64,000 nucleotides of DNA from Pseudovibrio sp. Tun.PSC04-5.I4. GTDB lineage: Bacteria; Pseudomonadota; Alphaproteobacteria; Rhizobiales; Stappiaceae. Positions within the stretch are counted from its first letter, which is position 1; each line of letters starts with the position of its first letter. The position numbers and the translations under genes are program-made. Of this stretch, positions 8,746 to 16,717 are shown one piece after another. The stretch is taken from NCBI RefSeq assembly GCF_900104145.1, contig NZ_FNLB01000006.1:3656001-3720000 (forward strand). Direction: 5' to 3'. A model generated the notes under the pieces. It was not told the DNA's origin. It searched no databases and saw only the letters and a program-made list of their open reading frames with translations.

Positions 8746-9684
8746 ATGCGTGCAGGTCTTATCGCATCGCTAGTTGTACACATCGTCATCCTCGTTGCCG
8801 GAGCGCTTTCGCTTAACTTTGGCAAGGAACTGACCACTGCGCCTGTGGATTCACTGCCTGTGGACCTGATTCCTGTGAGCGAGCTGACCAAGCTTCAGCT
8901 GGGTAGCAAAGATGCGAAAGAAATCAAAGAAGCGGCTTTGAAACCGACAACCAAGCCTGCAGAAAAGCCAGAGCCGGAAAAGAAGACCGGTGAAGCTAAG
9001 AAAGAAGTGAAGAAGGTTCAGGACGCGAAAAAGGAAGTGCGACAGGCTGAAAATACACCGCCGCCGCCTCCACCACCACCTCCTGCTGAATCTGAACCTG
9101 CTCCAAAAGAGCCGCCAAAGGAAAAGGCGCCTTCTGAAACTGCAGAGCTAGGGCCTGAAATTGACAAGACTGAAAAGCCAAAGCCGCTTGTGAAGGTTCG
9201 TCCGCGTACCAAACCAAAGGCTCCGGCTCGTCCGAAAAAGCCGAAAAAAGAAGAGCCGAAAAAAGATCCAGTCAAGAGCCGGACGGCTTTCCTGAATAAA
9301 ATCAATTCGGCGGTGAGTGGAACTGCGAAGTCCACAAAACCTGTTTCGCTCGGGTCTGAGCGTGGAGAAACCAACGTGAAGATGAGCCAGTCTGAACTGG
9401 ATGCACTTCGTTCTCAGGTTGCTCAGTGCTGGAACCCACCGGTGGGTGCCGCTGGTGCGCAAGATTTGACAGTCCGTTTGCAATTCAATCTGAGCCGAAC
9501 TGGTGAAGTTGAGGGGCAGACGCAAGTTCTGAACTCAAGCAATAACCCGGCATTTCGTGCAGCTGCCAGCAGTGCAGAACGCGCGGTGTTCCGCTGCGGT
9601 CCGTATTCTCTTCCAGTTGCAAAATACGATGCCTGGAAAACCGTTATCTTGAATTTTGATCCTCGCGACATGCTTGGATACTAG
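8746..9684 (+). CDS. tolA: Tol-Pal bridging protein TolA
   Basis: A 312-residue protein that spans the periplasm from the TolQR motor to TolB/Pal. The N-terminal membrane anchor is at about 4-24. A long Lys/Glu/Pro-rich spacer follows (about 55-185), including an uninterrupted polyproline run of nine near residue 105-113 and repeated KPKKEEPKK-like segments. The C-terminal globular domain is at about 215-312 and has the typical cysteine pair (VAQCWNPP and VFRCGPY). The spacer is low-complexity, which is normal for the family and makes alignment poor outside the ends. Confidence 0.92.
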   Translation: MRAGLIASLVVHIVILVAGALSLNFGKELTTAPVDSLPVDLIPVSELTKLQLGSKDAKEIKEAALKPTTKPAEKPEPEKKTGEAKKEVKKVQDAKKEVRQAENTPPPPPPPPPAESEPAPKEPPKEKAPSETAELGPEIDKTEKPKPLVKVRPRTKPKAPARPKKPKKEEPKKDPVKSRTAFLNKINSAVSGTAKSTKPVSLGSERGETNVKMSQSELDALRSQVAQCWNPPVGAAGAQDLTVRLQFNLSRTGEVEGQTQVLNSSNNPAFRAAASSAERAVFRCGPYSLPVAKYDAWKTVILNFDPRDMLGY

Positions 9685-9712
9685 GTATTGAGATTGAAAG
9701 GAGCTGAGGTCG

Positions 9713-11077
9713 ATGTCCTTTGCGATACGACTTAACCCAATGCGTACAATAGGGATCAAGCAGATGTGGTGCCGTGCGTGCCGTGTCGTTGCTGGAGCCC
9801 TTGCTGTTGCTATAATTTCTCAACCTGCTTTTGCGCTGATTGAACTCGATATCACTCAGGGTAATGTTGAGCCTATGCCGGTTGCAATTTCCCCCTTTGC
9901 TGGCTCCGGCTTGCAGGAAGATGTTGCGGGGCAGATTTCATCTGTTGTTGCTGCTGATTTGAAGCGCTCTGGATTGTTCAAACCGATCGATCCTACGGCC
10001 CACATTCAGCAAGGGATGAACGTTGGCACTATGCCGCGATTTGGCGACTGGAGAACCATTGGCTCGCAAGCTTTGGTGACTGGTTCTATCGCGCAGCAGG
10101 CGAACGGACAGATCCGTGCTGAATTTCGTTTGTGGGATGTGTTTGCCGGCCAACAGTTGATTGGGCAGCAGTTCTTCACCACTCCTGAAAACTGGCGCCG
10201 TTTGGCTCACATCATCTCTGATGCGATTTATCAGCGTTTGACCGGCGAAAAGGGCTACTTTGATACCCGCGTTGTCTTTATTGACGAAAGCGGACCGAAG
10301 GATGCCCGCCGGAAACGTCTTGCGATTATGGATCAGGATGGAGCTAACGTTCGGTATTTGACACGTGGCGATGATCTTGTTCTGACACCTCGGTTCTCTC
10401 CTGTTTCTCAGGAAGTGACCTACATGTCTTATGTGGGCGGAAATCCGCAGGTTTATCTGTTCAATATTGAAACTGGACAACGCGAAGTTCTTGGCAATTT
10501 CCCGGGTATGACCTTTGCGCCGCGTTTCACTCCTGACGGCCAGAAGGTCATCATGAGTTTGCAGCAAGGCAGCAATGCAAACCTTTATCTTATGGATGTG
10601 CGGACACGTCGGACCACGCGCCTGACCAACACAGCAGCGATTGATACCAGCCCGTCTTTCTCCCCTGACAGTCGTCAGATTGTGTTTGAAAGTGACCGTG
10701 GCGGTTCTCAGCAGCTTTATGTGATGGGAGCTGATGGCAGCAATGCGACCCGTATTTCGTTCGGACCGGGACAATATTCAACGCCGGTCTGGTCTCCACG
10801 CGGAGATTTGATTGCCTTTACCAAGGTGCATCAGGGCCGGTTTATGATTGGCGTGATGCGGCCTGATGGCAAGGGCGAGCGTATCCTCACTGAGGGCTAT
10901 CACAACGAGGGACCAGCTTGGTCTCCCAATGGACGTGTGCTGACTTTCTTCCGAGACACCCCTGGTGAAACGGGTGGGCCTCAGGTCTGGACTGTGGATT
11001 TGACTGGGTATAATGAGCAGTTGGTACAAACGCCAAACTTTGCTTCTGATCCCGCATGGTCACCTCTGCTTGAGTAA
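9713..11077 (+). CDS. tolB: Periplasmic Tol-Pal protein TolB
   Basis: A 454-residue periplasmic protein that binds Pal and TolA. An N-terminal signal is visible, with the hydrophobic core VVAGALAVAIISQPAFA ending near residue 41. The TolB N-terminal domain follows to about 170. A six-bladed beta-propeller then carries repeated SPxxxxVTYMS, FTPDGQKVI, FSPDSRQIVFESDRGGSQQLY and WSPRGDLIAF blades. The start at 9713 has AGGAG nine bases upstream; an in-frame ATG at 9740 would shorten the signal and cannot be excluded. A strong hairpin lies ten bases beyond the stop. Confidence 0.95.
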   Translation: MSFAIRLNPMRTIGIKQMWCRACRVVAGALAVAIISQPAFALIELDITQGNVEPMPVAISPFAGSGLQEDVAGQISSVVAADLKRSGLFKPIDPTAHIQQGMNVGTMPRFGDWRTIGSQALVTGSIAQQANGQIRAEFRLWDVFAGQQLIGQQFFTTPENWRRLAHIISDAIYQRLTGEKGYFDTRVVFIDESGPKDARRKRLAIMDQDGANVRYLTRGDDLVLTPRFSPVSQEVTYMSYVGGNPQVYLFNIETGQREVLGNFPGMTFAPRFTPDGQKVIMSLQQGSNANLYLMDVRTRRTTRLTNTAAIDTSPSFSPDSRQIVFESDRGGSQQLYVMGADGSNATRISFGPGQYSTPVWSPRGDLIAFTKVHQGRFMIGVMRPDGKGERILTEGYHNEGPAWSPNGRVLTFFRDTPGETGGPQVWTVDLTGYNEQLVQTPNFASDPAWSPLLE

Positions 11078-11086
11078 CTTCATTGC

Positions 11087-11122
11087 AATGACCCTGATTT
11101 CTAGCAGGAAATCGGGGTCATT
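11087..11122 (+). terminator. Strong hairpin between tolB and pal
   Basis: A 15-bp stem with one G-T pair (11087-11101 with 11108-11122) and a 6-nt loop starts nine bases after the tolB stop. It is not followed by a T-tract. It may stabilise the upstream mRNA, end some transcripts, or set the ratio of Pal to the rest of the operon. Confidence 0.6.
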
Positions 11123-11138
11123 AGCACTTCATTAACCA

Positions 11139-11153
11139 TTAAATTCAAGTTAC
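11139..11153 (+). promoter_or_regulatory. Possible CtrA-type site upstream of pal
   Basis: TTAA, a 7-base spacer, then TTAC matches the CtrA consensus TTAA-N7-TTAA with one mismatch. TTAACC half-sites flank it on both sides. It lies 66 bp before the pal start. The motif is short and A/T-rich, so chance occurrence is quite possible; ctrA is present in this window at 48216. Confidence 0.3.
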
Positions 11154-11218
11154 CCTTAACCAAGTTGGTCTAGGGGTTTTTTTAACCCTCGGGGTTTGAG
11201 GGACAGGAGATTCTACAA

Positions 11219-11698
11219 ATGTCAAAGACGCTGTTCGCGCGCGGAGCGCGTTTCGCCGCTGTGGTGGGTGTGTGCCTCGTTGCTGCAGCTTGTTCGCAAA
11301 CACGCCCTGAACTTACTGCCAATAGTTCTGTTGTTGCTGGCTCCGGTCAGGACTTCGTTGTGAATGTTGGGGATCGTGTATTCTTCCTCAACAACCAGAG
11401 CTCTATTGATGGTGCTTCTCGTGGGGTTTTGGACAAGCAGGCTCGATGGCTGCAAAGCTACGGAAAATACTCTATTACAATCGAAGGTCACGCTGATGAA
11501 CGTGGAACTCGCCAGTACAACATTGCGCTGGGTGCCCGTCGTGCTTCTGCTGTCCGTGAATACCTTGTTGCGAAAGGCATTAGCCCAACTCGCATCAAAA
11601 CAATCTCCTACGGCAAAGAGCGGCCGATCGCTGTTTGTAATGCAAATTCTTGTTGGAGCCAGAACCGCCGTGCTGTGACCTTAATTTCTGGTCAGTAA
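11219..11698 (+). CDS. pal: Peptidoglycan-associated lipoprotein Pal
   Basis: A 159-residue outer-membrane lipoprotein. The signal peptide ends in a lipobox VAAAC with the lipidated C25. The OmpA-like peptidoglycan-binding domain covers about 60-155. It contains EGHADERGTRQYNIALGARR, whose Asp and Arg bind diaminopimelate, and ISYGKERP. An AGGAG site precedes the ATG. It is separated from tolB by a hairpin and 141 bp, so it may also be expressed from its own promoter. A hairpin terminator follows the stop. Confidence 0.96.
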   Translation: MSKTLFARGARFAAVVGVCLVAAACSQTRPELTANSSVVAGSGQDFVVNVGDRVFFLNNQSSIDGASRGVLDKQARWLQSYGKYSITIEGHADERGTRQYNIALGARRASAVREYLVAKGISPTRIKTISYGKERPIAVCNANSCWSQNRRAVTLISGQ

Positions 11699-11721
11699 CT
11701 GGTTTTGAGACTGAAGCCTAA

Positions 11722-11756
11722 AAGAAAGGTTCTTCCACTTCGGAGGAACCTTTCTT
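11722..11756. terminator. Hairpin terminator after pal, probably bidirectional
   Basis: A 15-bp stem with one G-T pair (11722-11736 with 11742-11756) and loop ACTTC begins 23 bp after the pal stop. A short T-rich tail is present on the plus strand, and a TTCTTTT tail on the minus strand. Confidence 0.8.
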
Positions 11757-11789
11757 GTTGAAACTCCTGCGAACTTGTAGGACAACAAA

Positions 11790-11827
11790 AAGAGCAGTTC
11801 TTTCGATAGAATGGGTGAACTGCTCTT
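11790..11827 (-). terminator. Second hairpin, terminator-like on the minus strand
   Basis: A perfect 11-bp stem (11790-11800 with 11817-11827) with a 16-nt loop. Read on the minus strand it ends GCTCTTTTTG, a good intrinsic terminator. No minus-strand gene is recognised nearby, so it may end an unassigned small transcript. On the plus strand the tail is less T-rich. Confidence 0.45.
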
Positions 11828-12078
11828 CATTTATTTCCCTCAGGGTGGTTCCTTGCTTTGCAAGGATTATCAATGTGTTTTGGGGAATGCGCCGTAAAAC
11901 GGTGTGCCGCTCTTTGCGGCCTGTGAGCGTATCGAAGAGTTGGACACACTCAATAAGCATGGGAGAAGCCGCAAATAGGAACGAAACACTGGTTGTGTGC
12001 CCTATTTTCGTCTTTTCCTATTGCCACTAAATGGAATAATTCGCCCTGACACCCGAAGGATGTCCAAGGAGATATTTG
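11828..12078. other. Non-coding stretch before cpoB
   Basis: No convincing protein gene is visible. Open frames of 80-91 codons run through this stretch on both strands, but they cross the terminator hairpins and show no recognisable composition or ribosome site. A short perfect hairpin (GCCGC 11906-11910, GCGGC 11916-11920) is present. With the two hairpins to its left this could be a small-RNA locus, or simply the cpoB promoter region. Confidence 0.4.
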
Positions 12079-12960
12079 ATGGCTCTTTACCGCCGTATTG
12101 CAACAAGCCTTATTGTTCTTGCGATTGCAACCTCTACTAGTTTACCTGCGTCTGCGCAGCTCTTCGGGTCGTCAAAAAATGATGAATCCGCACAAAATAC
12201 AGCTCGCCTAGGTCAACTGGAGGAGCAGATCCGTCTGCTTACAGGGAAGGTGGAAGAGCTCAATTACAAACTTCGATTGACTGAAGACCAGCTGCGCCGC
12301 TCTCAGGAAGATGTTGAGTACCGTCTTCAGCAGATTGAGACTCCGGGTCAAAAACCACGTGTTGTTCCAGCTCCTACCTTGCAGCAGCCATCGACAAATG
12401 TGACACCGGGCCGGACGCAGCAGCTTTCAACGCTGAATACGCCAACGCAGGGCACTAACAGCGGCCCGTTGGATCTTTCTCAGATTGCACGAGGAAATGC
12501 TGCTCCCACAACGGCCGGGGTTGCAACGGCAGGATCCCTGCAATTCTCCGGTAACGTGCAGGAGATCATCAGTGGTGATCCGCAAAAAGATTACAACGCG
12601 ATTTATGGCCTGATGGTGAGCGGTAATTACCCTGCTGCTTCTGAAGGGTTTGATACGTTCCTCGGCATGTACCCCGACCACGAGTTGACTGCCAATGCGC
12701 AATACTGGTTGGGTGAAAGCAAGCTTGCGCAACGCCAGTATGAAAAAGCAGCACAAGCCTTCCTAAAAAGCTACACCGACTTTCCAGAGAGTGAATTGGC
12801 TCCAGAGAGCTTGCTGAAGTTGGGCACTGCGCTTACAGGTATGGGTAATGCCCCAGCTGCTTGTGAAACTTACGAGCAACTTCTCGCCAACTTCCAGTTT
12901 GCTGCACCGGCAGTGCTGGAACAGGCCAAGGTTCAACAAAAACGTGACAACTGCCTCTAA
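12079..12960 (+). CDS. cpoB: Cell division coordinator CpoB (YbgF)
   Basis: A 293-residue periplasmic protein that links Tol-Pal action to peptidoglycan synthesis. It has a signal peptide ending PASAQ near residue 26. A coiled-coil segment follows at about 40-90 (ARLGQLEEQIRLLTGKVEEL), then a Pro/Thr-rich linker, and three TPR repeats from about 165 (DYNAIYGLMVSGNYPAASEG onward). I place the start at the ATG at 12079 because AGGAG lies seven bases upstream; a TTG three bases earlier is too close to it. The 3' end overlaps the likely tilS start. Confidence 0.93.
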   Translation: MALYRRIATSLIVLAIATSTSLPASAQLFGSSKNDESAQNTARLGQLEEQIRLLTGKVEELNYKLRLTEDQLRRSQEDVEYRLQQIETPGQKPRVVPAPTLQQPSTNVTPGRTQQLSTLNTPTQGTNSGPLDLSQIARGNAAPTTAGVATAGSLQFSGNVQEIISGDPQKDYNAIYGLMVSGNYPAASEGFDTFLGMYPDHELTANAQYWLGESKLAQRQYEKAAQAFLKSYTDFPESELAPESLLKLGTALTGMGNAPAACETYEQLLANFQFAAPAVLEQAKVQQKRDNCL

Positions 12961-14269
12961 TCAAATTGCCCTCTTTAGCTCTGACGAGCTCGCCGAGCTT
13001 TTTGGCGACTATAAGTCTTTCCGCCGGATCGCCATTGGTGTGTCCGGCGGTGCTGATTCTATGGCCCTGCTTTACCTGCTGAACCAGTGGTGTCGTGAGC
13101 GGGGTCGATCTGCACCTGAACTCTATGCCTTTACTGTCGATCATGGGATGAGGACTGAAGCTGCGCAGGAAGCTGTTGGTGTTGCCCAATATTGCACGCG
13201 CCTTGAAGTGCTTCATCAGACATTACAATGGGTGGGTGAAAAGCCGTCTTCCAATGTTCAGTCAGAAGCGCGTGAGGCGCGGCATGCTCTTTTGCGGGAG
13301 GCTGCCGAAGCGCAAGGTTGTAAAGCGTTGTTTTTGGCGCATCATTTGGAAGATCAGGCGGAAACATTCCTGACCCGGCTTGCGCGTGGGAGTGGAGTGT
13401 ATGGCCTTGCTGGTATCCGCAAGCAGCGAGAGGTGGATGGCTTTTATATATGCCGTCCTTTGCTGGATATCAGTAAGACCCGGCTGAAGTTGACGCTTCA
13501 TGCTGCAAACGTGCCGTGGTTTGAAGATCCATCGAATGATGATGAGAAATATACCCGCGTTAAGTTCCGCAAAGCCCAAGGCGAATTGAATGAACTTGGT
13601 CTGACATCTTCTAAGCTCGCCGATACGGCGCGACGGATGGCACGGGCTGCTGATGCCATCGACCAATGGGTTGATGAGGTCGCTGAGAAATCTTGCGCTT
13701 TCCATAGTGCAGGACCTGTGCGGTTCGACAGCTCCTGTTTGGAGTACGTGCCTGATGAAATAGGACTACGGCTGGTCGGGCGGCTTGTGCGCCATATCTC
13801 CGGAGCCCCATATGTGCCGCGTCTTGCCAAGCTTGAGGGGCTTTACGATGTTCTGAAAGCTGAGGGAGGTTCACGTGCAGCCACTCTTGGGGGCGTTCGT
13901 TTTACGCTTGCGAAACCGCACAGCGATTCAGTCTGGTTCTGTTTTCGGGAGGCCGGCCGGATTGGTTTGCCGGAGATAGATGTGAATCCGGGAGATGAAG
14001 GTGTTTGGGACAATCGGTGGCGTTATAAAGCGGCTCATTCCTGTCAGCGGTTCAGGATCACTTCTGTTCAAAAAGAGCTTTGTGGAGATTTTGACCGAGA
14101 AATTCCCGCAAACTGGCTGAAAACAGCATTTCTGACTGCACCGCTTATTGTTTTTGCAGACGGGGTATCCTACATGCCTTGGAAGAAGAGTGGTAGCGCT
14201 TCTGCTGATGTAGAAGCGAAACCGAAGACCTACGGAATTTCGATGATCCCAGTGAGCAGAACATTTTGA
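12944..14269 (+). CDS. tilS: tRNA(Ile)-lysidine synthetase TilS
   Basis: A 441-residue enzyme that makes lysidine at the wobble base of tRNA-Ile(CAU). The PP-loop ATP motif GVSGGADSMALLYLL lies just inside the N-terminus, followed by FTVDHGMR and LAHHLEDQAETFLTRLARGSG. The open frame extends back to 12848, but that would overlap cpoB by over 100 bases with sequence unlike the family. The GTG at 12944, overlapping the cpoB end by 17 bases, gives a normal N-terminus. No strong ribosome site is present, so coupling to cpoB translation is likely. The C-terminal domain is present but weakly conserved. Confidence 0.92.
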   Translation: MTTASNQIALFSSDELAELFGDYKSFRRIAIGVSGGADSMALLYLLNQWCRERGRSAPELYAFTVDHGMRTEAAQEAVGVAQYCTRLEVLHQTLQWVGEKPSSNVQSEAREARHALLREAAEAQGCKALFLAHHLEDQAETFLTRLARGSGVYGLAGIRKQREVDGFYICRPLLDISKTRLKLTLHAANVPWFEDPSNDDEKYTRVKFRKAQGELNELGLTSSKLADTARRMARAADAIDQWVDEVAEKSCAFHSAGPVRFDSSCLEYVPDEIGLRLVGRLVRHISGAPYVPRLAKLEGLYDVLKAEGGSRAATLGGVRFTLAKPHSDSVWFCFREAGRIGLPEIDVNPGDEGVWDNRWRYKAAHSCQRFRITSVQKELCGDFDREIPANWLKTAFLTAPLIVFADGVSYMPWKKSGSASADVEAKPKTYGISMIPVSRTF

Positions 14270-14437
14270 ATAATTCTTAGTTTTGCTGGCGTTCTGTTAA
14301 ATCTATGCATTTATGCTTTAGAAGAATGCAATTTGAGCGCTTAGGCTGGTACTGTCGGGGTTAACGGCCATCAATCCTGAATTTTCAGGGGTAACTGGTT
14401 AAATTCCGTTGGCCTTAAGAATACTGAGAAAGAATCT

Positions 14438-14542
14438 ATGTCATTCTCAGGAAAACATAAAAGGCTCGTTAAAGCTGGCTATGATCTTGTCAATGGCATG
14501 TGCGTAGATCGCCGCCACCTTGCGGTAAAGGGATCAAAATGA
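14438..14542 (+). CDS. 34-codon ORF overlapping the ftsH start
   Basis: An ATG-initiated 34-residue frame whose TGA overlaps the ftsH ATG by ATGA (14539-14542). A GAGAAAG purine stretch lies about 7 bases before its ATG. The peptide would be short and basic (MSFSGKHKRLVKAGYDLVNG then a 14-residue tail). I recognise no family. The overlap geometry suggests translational coupling, but a frame of this size can occur by chance. It may equally be untranslated ftsH leader. Confidence 0.3.
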   Translation: MSFSGKHKRLVKAGYDLVNGMCVDRRHLAVKGSK

Positions 14543-16461
14543 ATACCAATTTCCGGAACTTTGCCCTCTGGGTGATTATCGGTCTGTTGCTGATAGCGCT
14601 GTTCCAGCTCTTTCAGAACCCGACATCACGAAGCAACACCAATGAAATTGCTTACTCGCAATTCGTGAGCCAAGCCGAGCAAGGTGATGTTCGTGAGGTA
14701 ACGATTCAAGAGCAGCAGATCTCCGGCAAGTATAGCAATGGTGGGACATTCCAGACCTATGCGCCGAAGGATGCCAAATACGTTGAAGTGTTGCAGAGCA
14801 AAGGTGTTCTGATCAACGCGAAACCCCCTTCTGAAAACTTCTCTCTCTTTGGAACTTTGATTTCTTGGCTGCCGATGCTGTTGATCCTTGGTATCTGGAT
14901 CTTCGTCATGCGCCAGATGCAAGGCGGCGGTGGGAAAGCTATGGGCTTTGGTAAGTCCAAAGCTAAGCTTTTGACGGAGTCTTCTGGTCGCATCACTTTT
15001 GAAGATGTTGCTGGTATTGATGAAGCCAAGGAAGATCTCCAAGAGATTGTTGAGTTCTTGCAAGACCCGCAGAAATTCCAACGTCTTGGTGCGCGTATTC
15101 CGCGTGGCGTTCTGCTCGTTGGCCCTCCAGGTACTGGTAAGACGCTTACTGCACGTGCTGTTGCTGGCGAAGCAAATGCTCCATTCTTCACCATCTCCGG
15201 TTCTGACTTCGTAGAGATGTTTGTTGGTGTTGGTGCGTCTCGTGTCCGTGATATGTTCGAGCAGGCGAAAAAGAACTCACCGTGTATCATCTTTATCGAT
15301 GAGATTGATGCTGTTGGTCGTCACCGTGGCGCAGGCCTTGGTGGGGGCAATGATGAGCGCGAACAGACCCTCAACCAGCTCCTTGTTGAGATGGATGGCT
15401 TTGAAGCCAATGAAGGCGTGATCATCATTGCAGCGACTAACCGTCCTGACGTTCTTGATCCAGCGCTTCTGCGTCCGGGCCGTTTTGACCGACAGATCGT
15501 TGTGCCGCTTCCAGATATCACAGGCCGTGAGAAAATCCTCAAAGTGCACATTCGTAAAGTGCCTTTGGCTCCGGATGTTAACGTGCACACACTTGCGCGC
15601 GGTACACCTGGCTTCTCCGGTGCTGACCTGATGAACCTTGTGAATGAGGCAGCGCTGCTTGCTGCACGCCGCACCAAACGTATGGTCACTATGGCCGAGT
15701 TTGAAGATGCTAAAGACAAGGTGATGATGGGTGCGGAACGTCGTACACTGGTCATGACCGAAGAAGAAAAGAAGCTTACCGCTTATCATGAAGCTGGTCA
15801 TGCTCTTATAGCAATGCTGATGCCTGCTTCCGATCCGGTTCATAAGGCAACCATTATTCCTCGTGGCCGTGCCCTTGGTATGGTGATGCGTCTTCCGGAA
15901 AAAGATCAGGTTTCTCTCACCCGTGCGAAATGTAAAGCTGACCTTGCTGTTGCGATGGGTGGCCGTGTGGCTGAAGAGCTGATCTTCGGTTATGAAAAGG
16001 TTACCTCTGGTGCGTCTGGTGATATCCAGATGGCAACCAAGCTGGCGAAGGCTATGGCGACACAGTTCGGCATGTCCGATAAACTCGGTCCATTGCTTTA
16101 CGGCGAAAATCAGGAAGAGGTTTTCCTCGGTCACTCTGTGGCGAAGAGCCAGAATGTTTCTGACGAAACTCAGAAAATGGTTGATGCTGAAATCAAGAGC
16201 TTCGTGAATCAGGGTTATGAGACTGCGAATAAACTTCTGAGAGAAAACGAAGATCAGCTTCATCTGATCGCTCAGGGTCTTTTGGAATATGAAACGCTCT
16301 CTGGTGATGAAATCCGTAAGATTCTCGATGGTGAGCAGCCGGTGCGCGATACAGGTGATGACAGCTCTTCAACACCACGTTCAACAGGTGTTCCATCTGC
16401 TGGTGGCAAAAAACACGGCGGAGAAACTCCAGACGGACTTAACCCACAACCACAAGGCTAA
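14539..16461 (+). CDS. ftsH: Membrane-bound ATP-dependent zinc metalloprotease FtsH
   Basis: A 640-residue inner-membrane AAA+ protease that degrades membrane and regulatory proteins, including sigma-32 in studied species (rpoH is in this window). Membrane helices are at about 8-24 and 103-124. Walker A GPPGTGKT is at 195-202, Walker B IFIDEID at 251-257, the second region of homology around ATNRPDVLDPALLRPGR, and the zinc motif HEAGH at 417-421. The frame is open 39 bases further upstream, but the ATG at 14539 with AAAGGG about 8 bases before it starts the normal protein. A clear terminator follows. Confidence 0.97.
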   Translation: MNTNFRNFALWVIIGLLLIALFQLFQNPTSRSNTNEIAYSQFVSQAEQGDVREVTIQEQQISGKYSNGGTFQTYAPKDAKYVEVLQSKGVLINAKPPSENFSLFGTLISWLPMLLILGIWIFVMRQMQGGGGKAMGFGKSKAKLLTESSGRITFEDVAGIDEAKEDLQEIVEFLQDPQKFQRLGARIPRGVLLVGPPGTGKTLTARAVAGEANAPFFTISGSDFVEMFVGVGASRVRDMFEQAKKNSPCIIFIDEIDAVGRHRGAGLGGGNDEREQTLNQLLVEMDGFEANEGVIIIAATNRPDVLDPALLRPGRFDRQIVVPLPDITGREKILKVHIRKVPLAPDVNVHTLARGTPGFSGADLMNLVNEAALLAARRTKRMVTMAEFEDAKDKVMMGAERRTLVMTEEEKKLTAYHEAGHALIAMLMPASDPVHKATIIPRGRALGMVMRLPEKDQVSLTRAKCKADLAVAMGGRVAEELIFGYEKVTSGASGDIQMATKLAKAMATQFGMSDKLGPLLYGENQEEVFLGHSVAKSQNVSDETQKMVDAEIKSFVNQGYETANKLLRENEDQLHLIAQGLLEYETLSGDEIRKILDGEQPVRDTGDDSSSTPRSTGVPSAGGKKHGGETPDGLNPQPQG

Positions 16462-16495
16462 TAATCGCCCTTGTTGAGTGTGTTTAATAAAGTTG

Positions 16496-16523
16496 AAATG
16501 CCCGGCTATTAAGCCGGGCATTT
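16496..16523 (+). terminator. Intrinsic terminator of ftsH
   Basis: A perfect 12-bp stem (16496-16507 with 16512-16523) with loop ATTA, followed by a T/G-rich tail, 34 bp after the ftsH stop. Confidence 0.85.
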
Positions 16524-16717
16524 GTTGTTTGTAGCCAGCGATTTGGTTGCCGTCACATTTGGTTGGTATTGAGGGGACTGCGGCAATTTGTTAGGTGGTT
16601 CGTAACAATTAGATACATCATTTGACGGGACCGGATGGGGGCGAGCGTGTATCACCATTCCTATTAAACGTCCTGAGGATGGTGCTCTCAGCTTTTATGA
16701 ATTCAGGGAAATATTAG

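Noticed and set aside
11718..12030. ORFs of 80 (minus) and 91 (plus) codons between pal and cpoB
   Set aside because: Both cross strong hairpins and show no protein-like features; a non-coding explanation is better.
12848..12943. Longer N-terminus for TilS
   Set aside because: It would overlap cpoB by more than 100 bases and adds sequence unlike the family; GTG at 12944 is more sensible.
15277..16263. A 328-codon open frame on the minus strand opposite ftsH
   Set aside because: It lies wholly within ftsH, has no recognisable domain and the composition of an antisense reading of a conserved gene.
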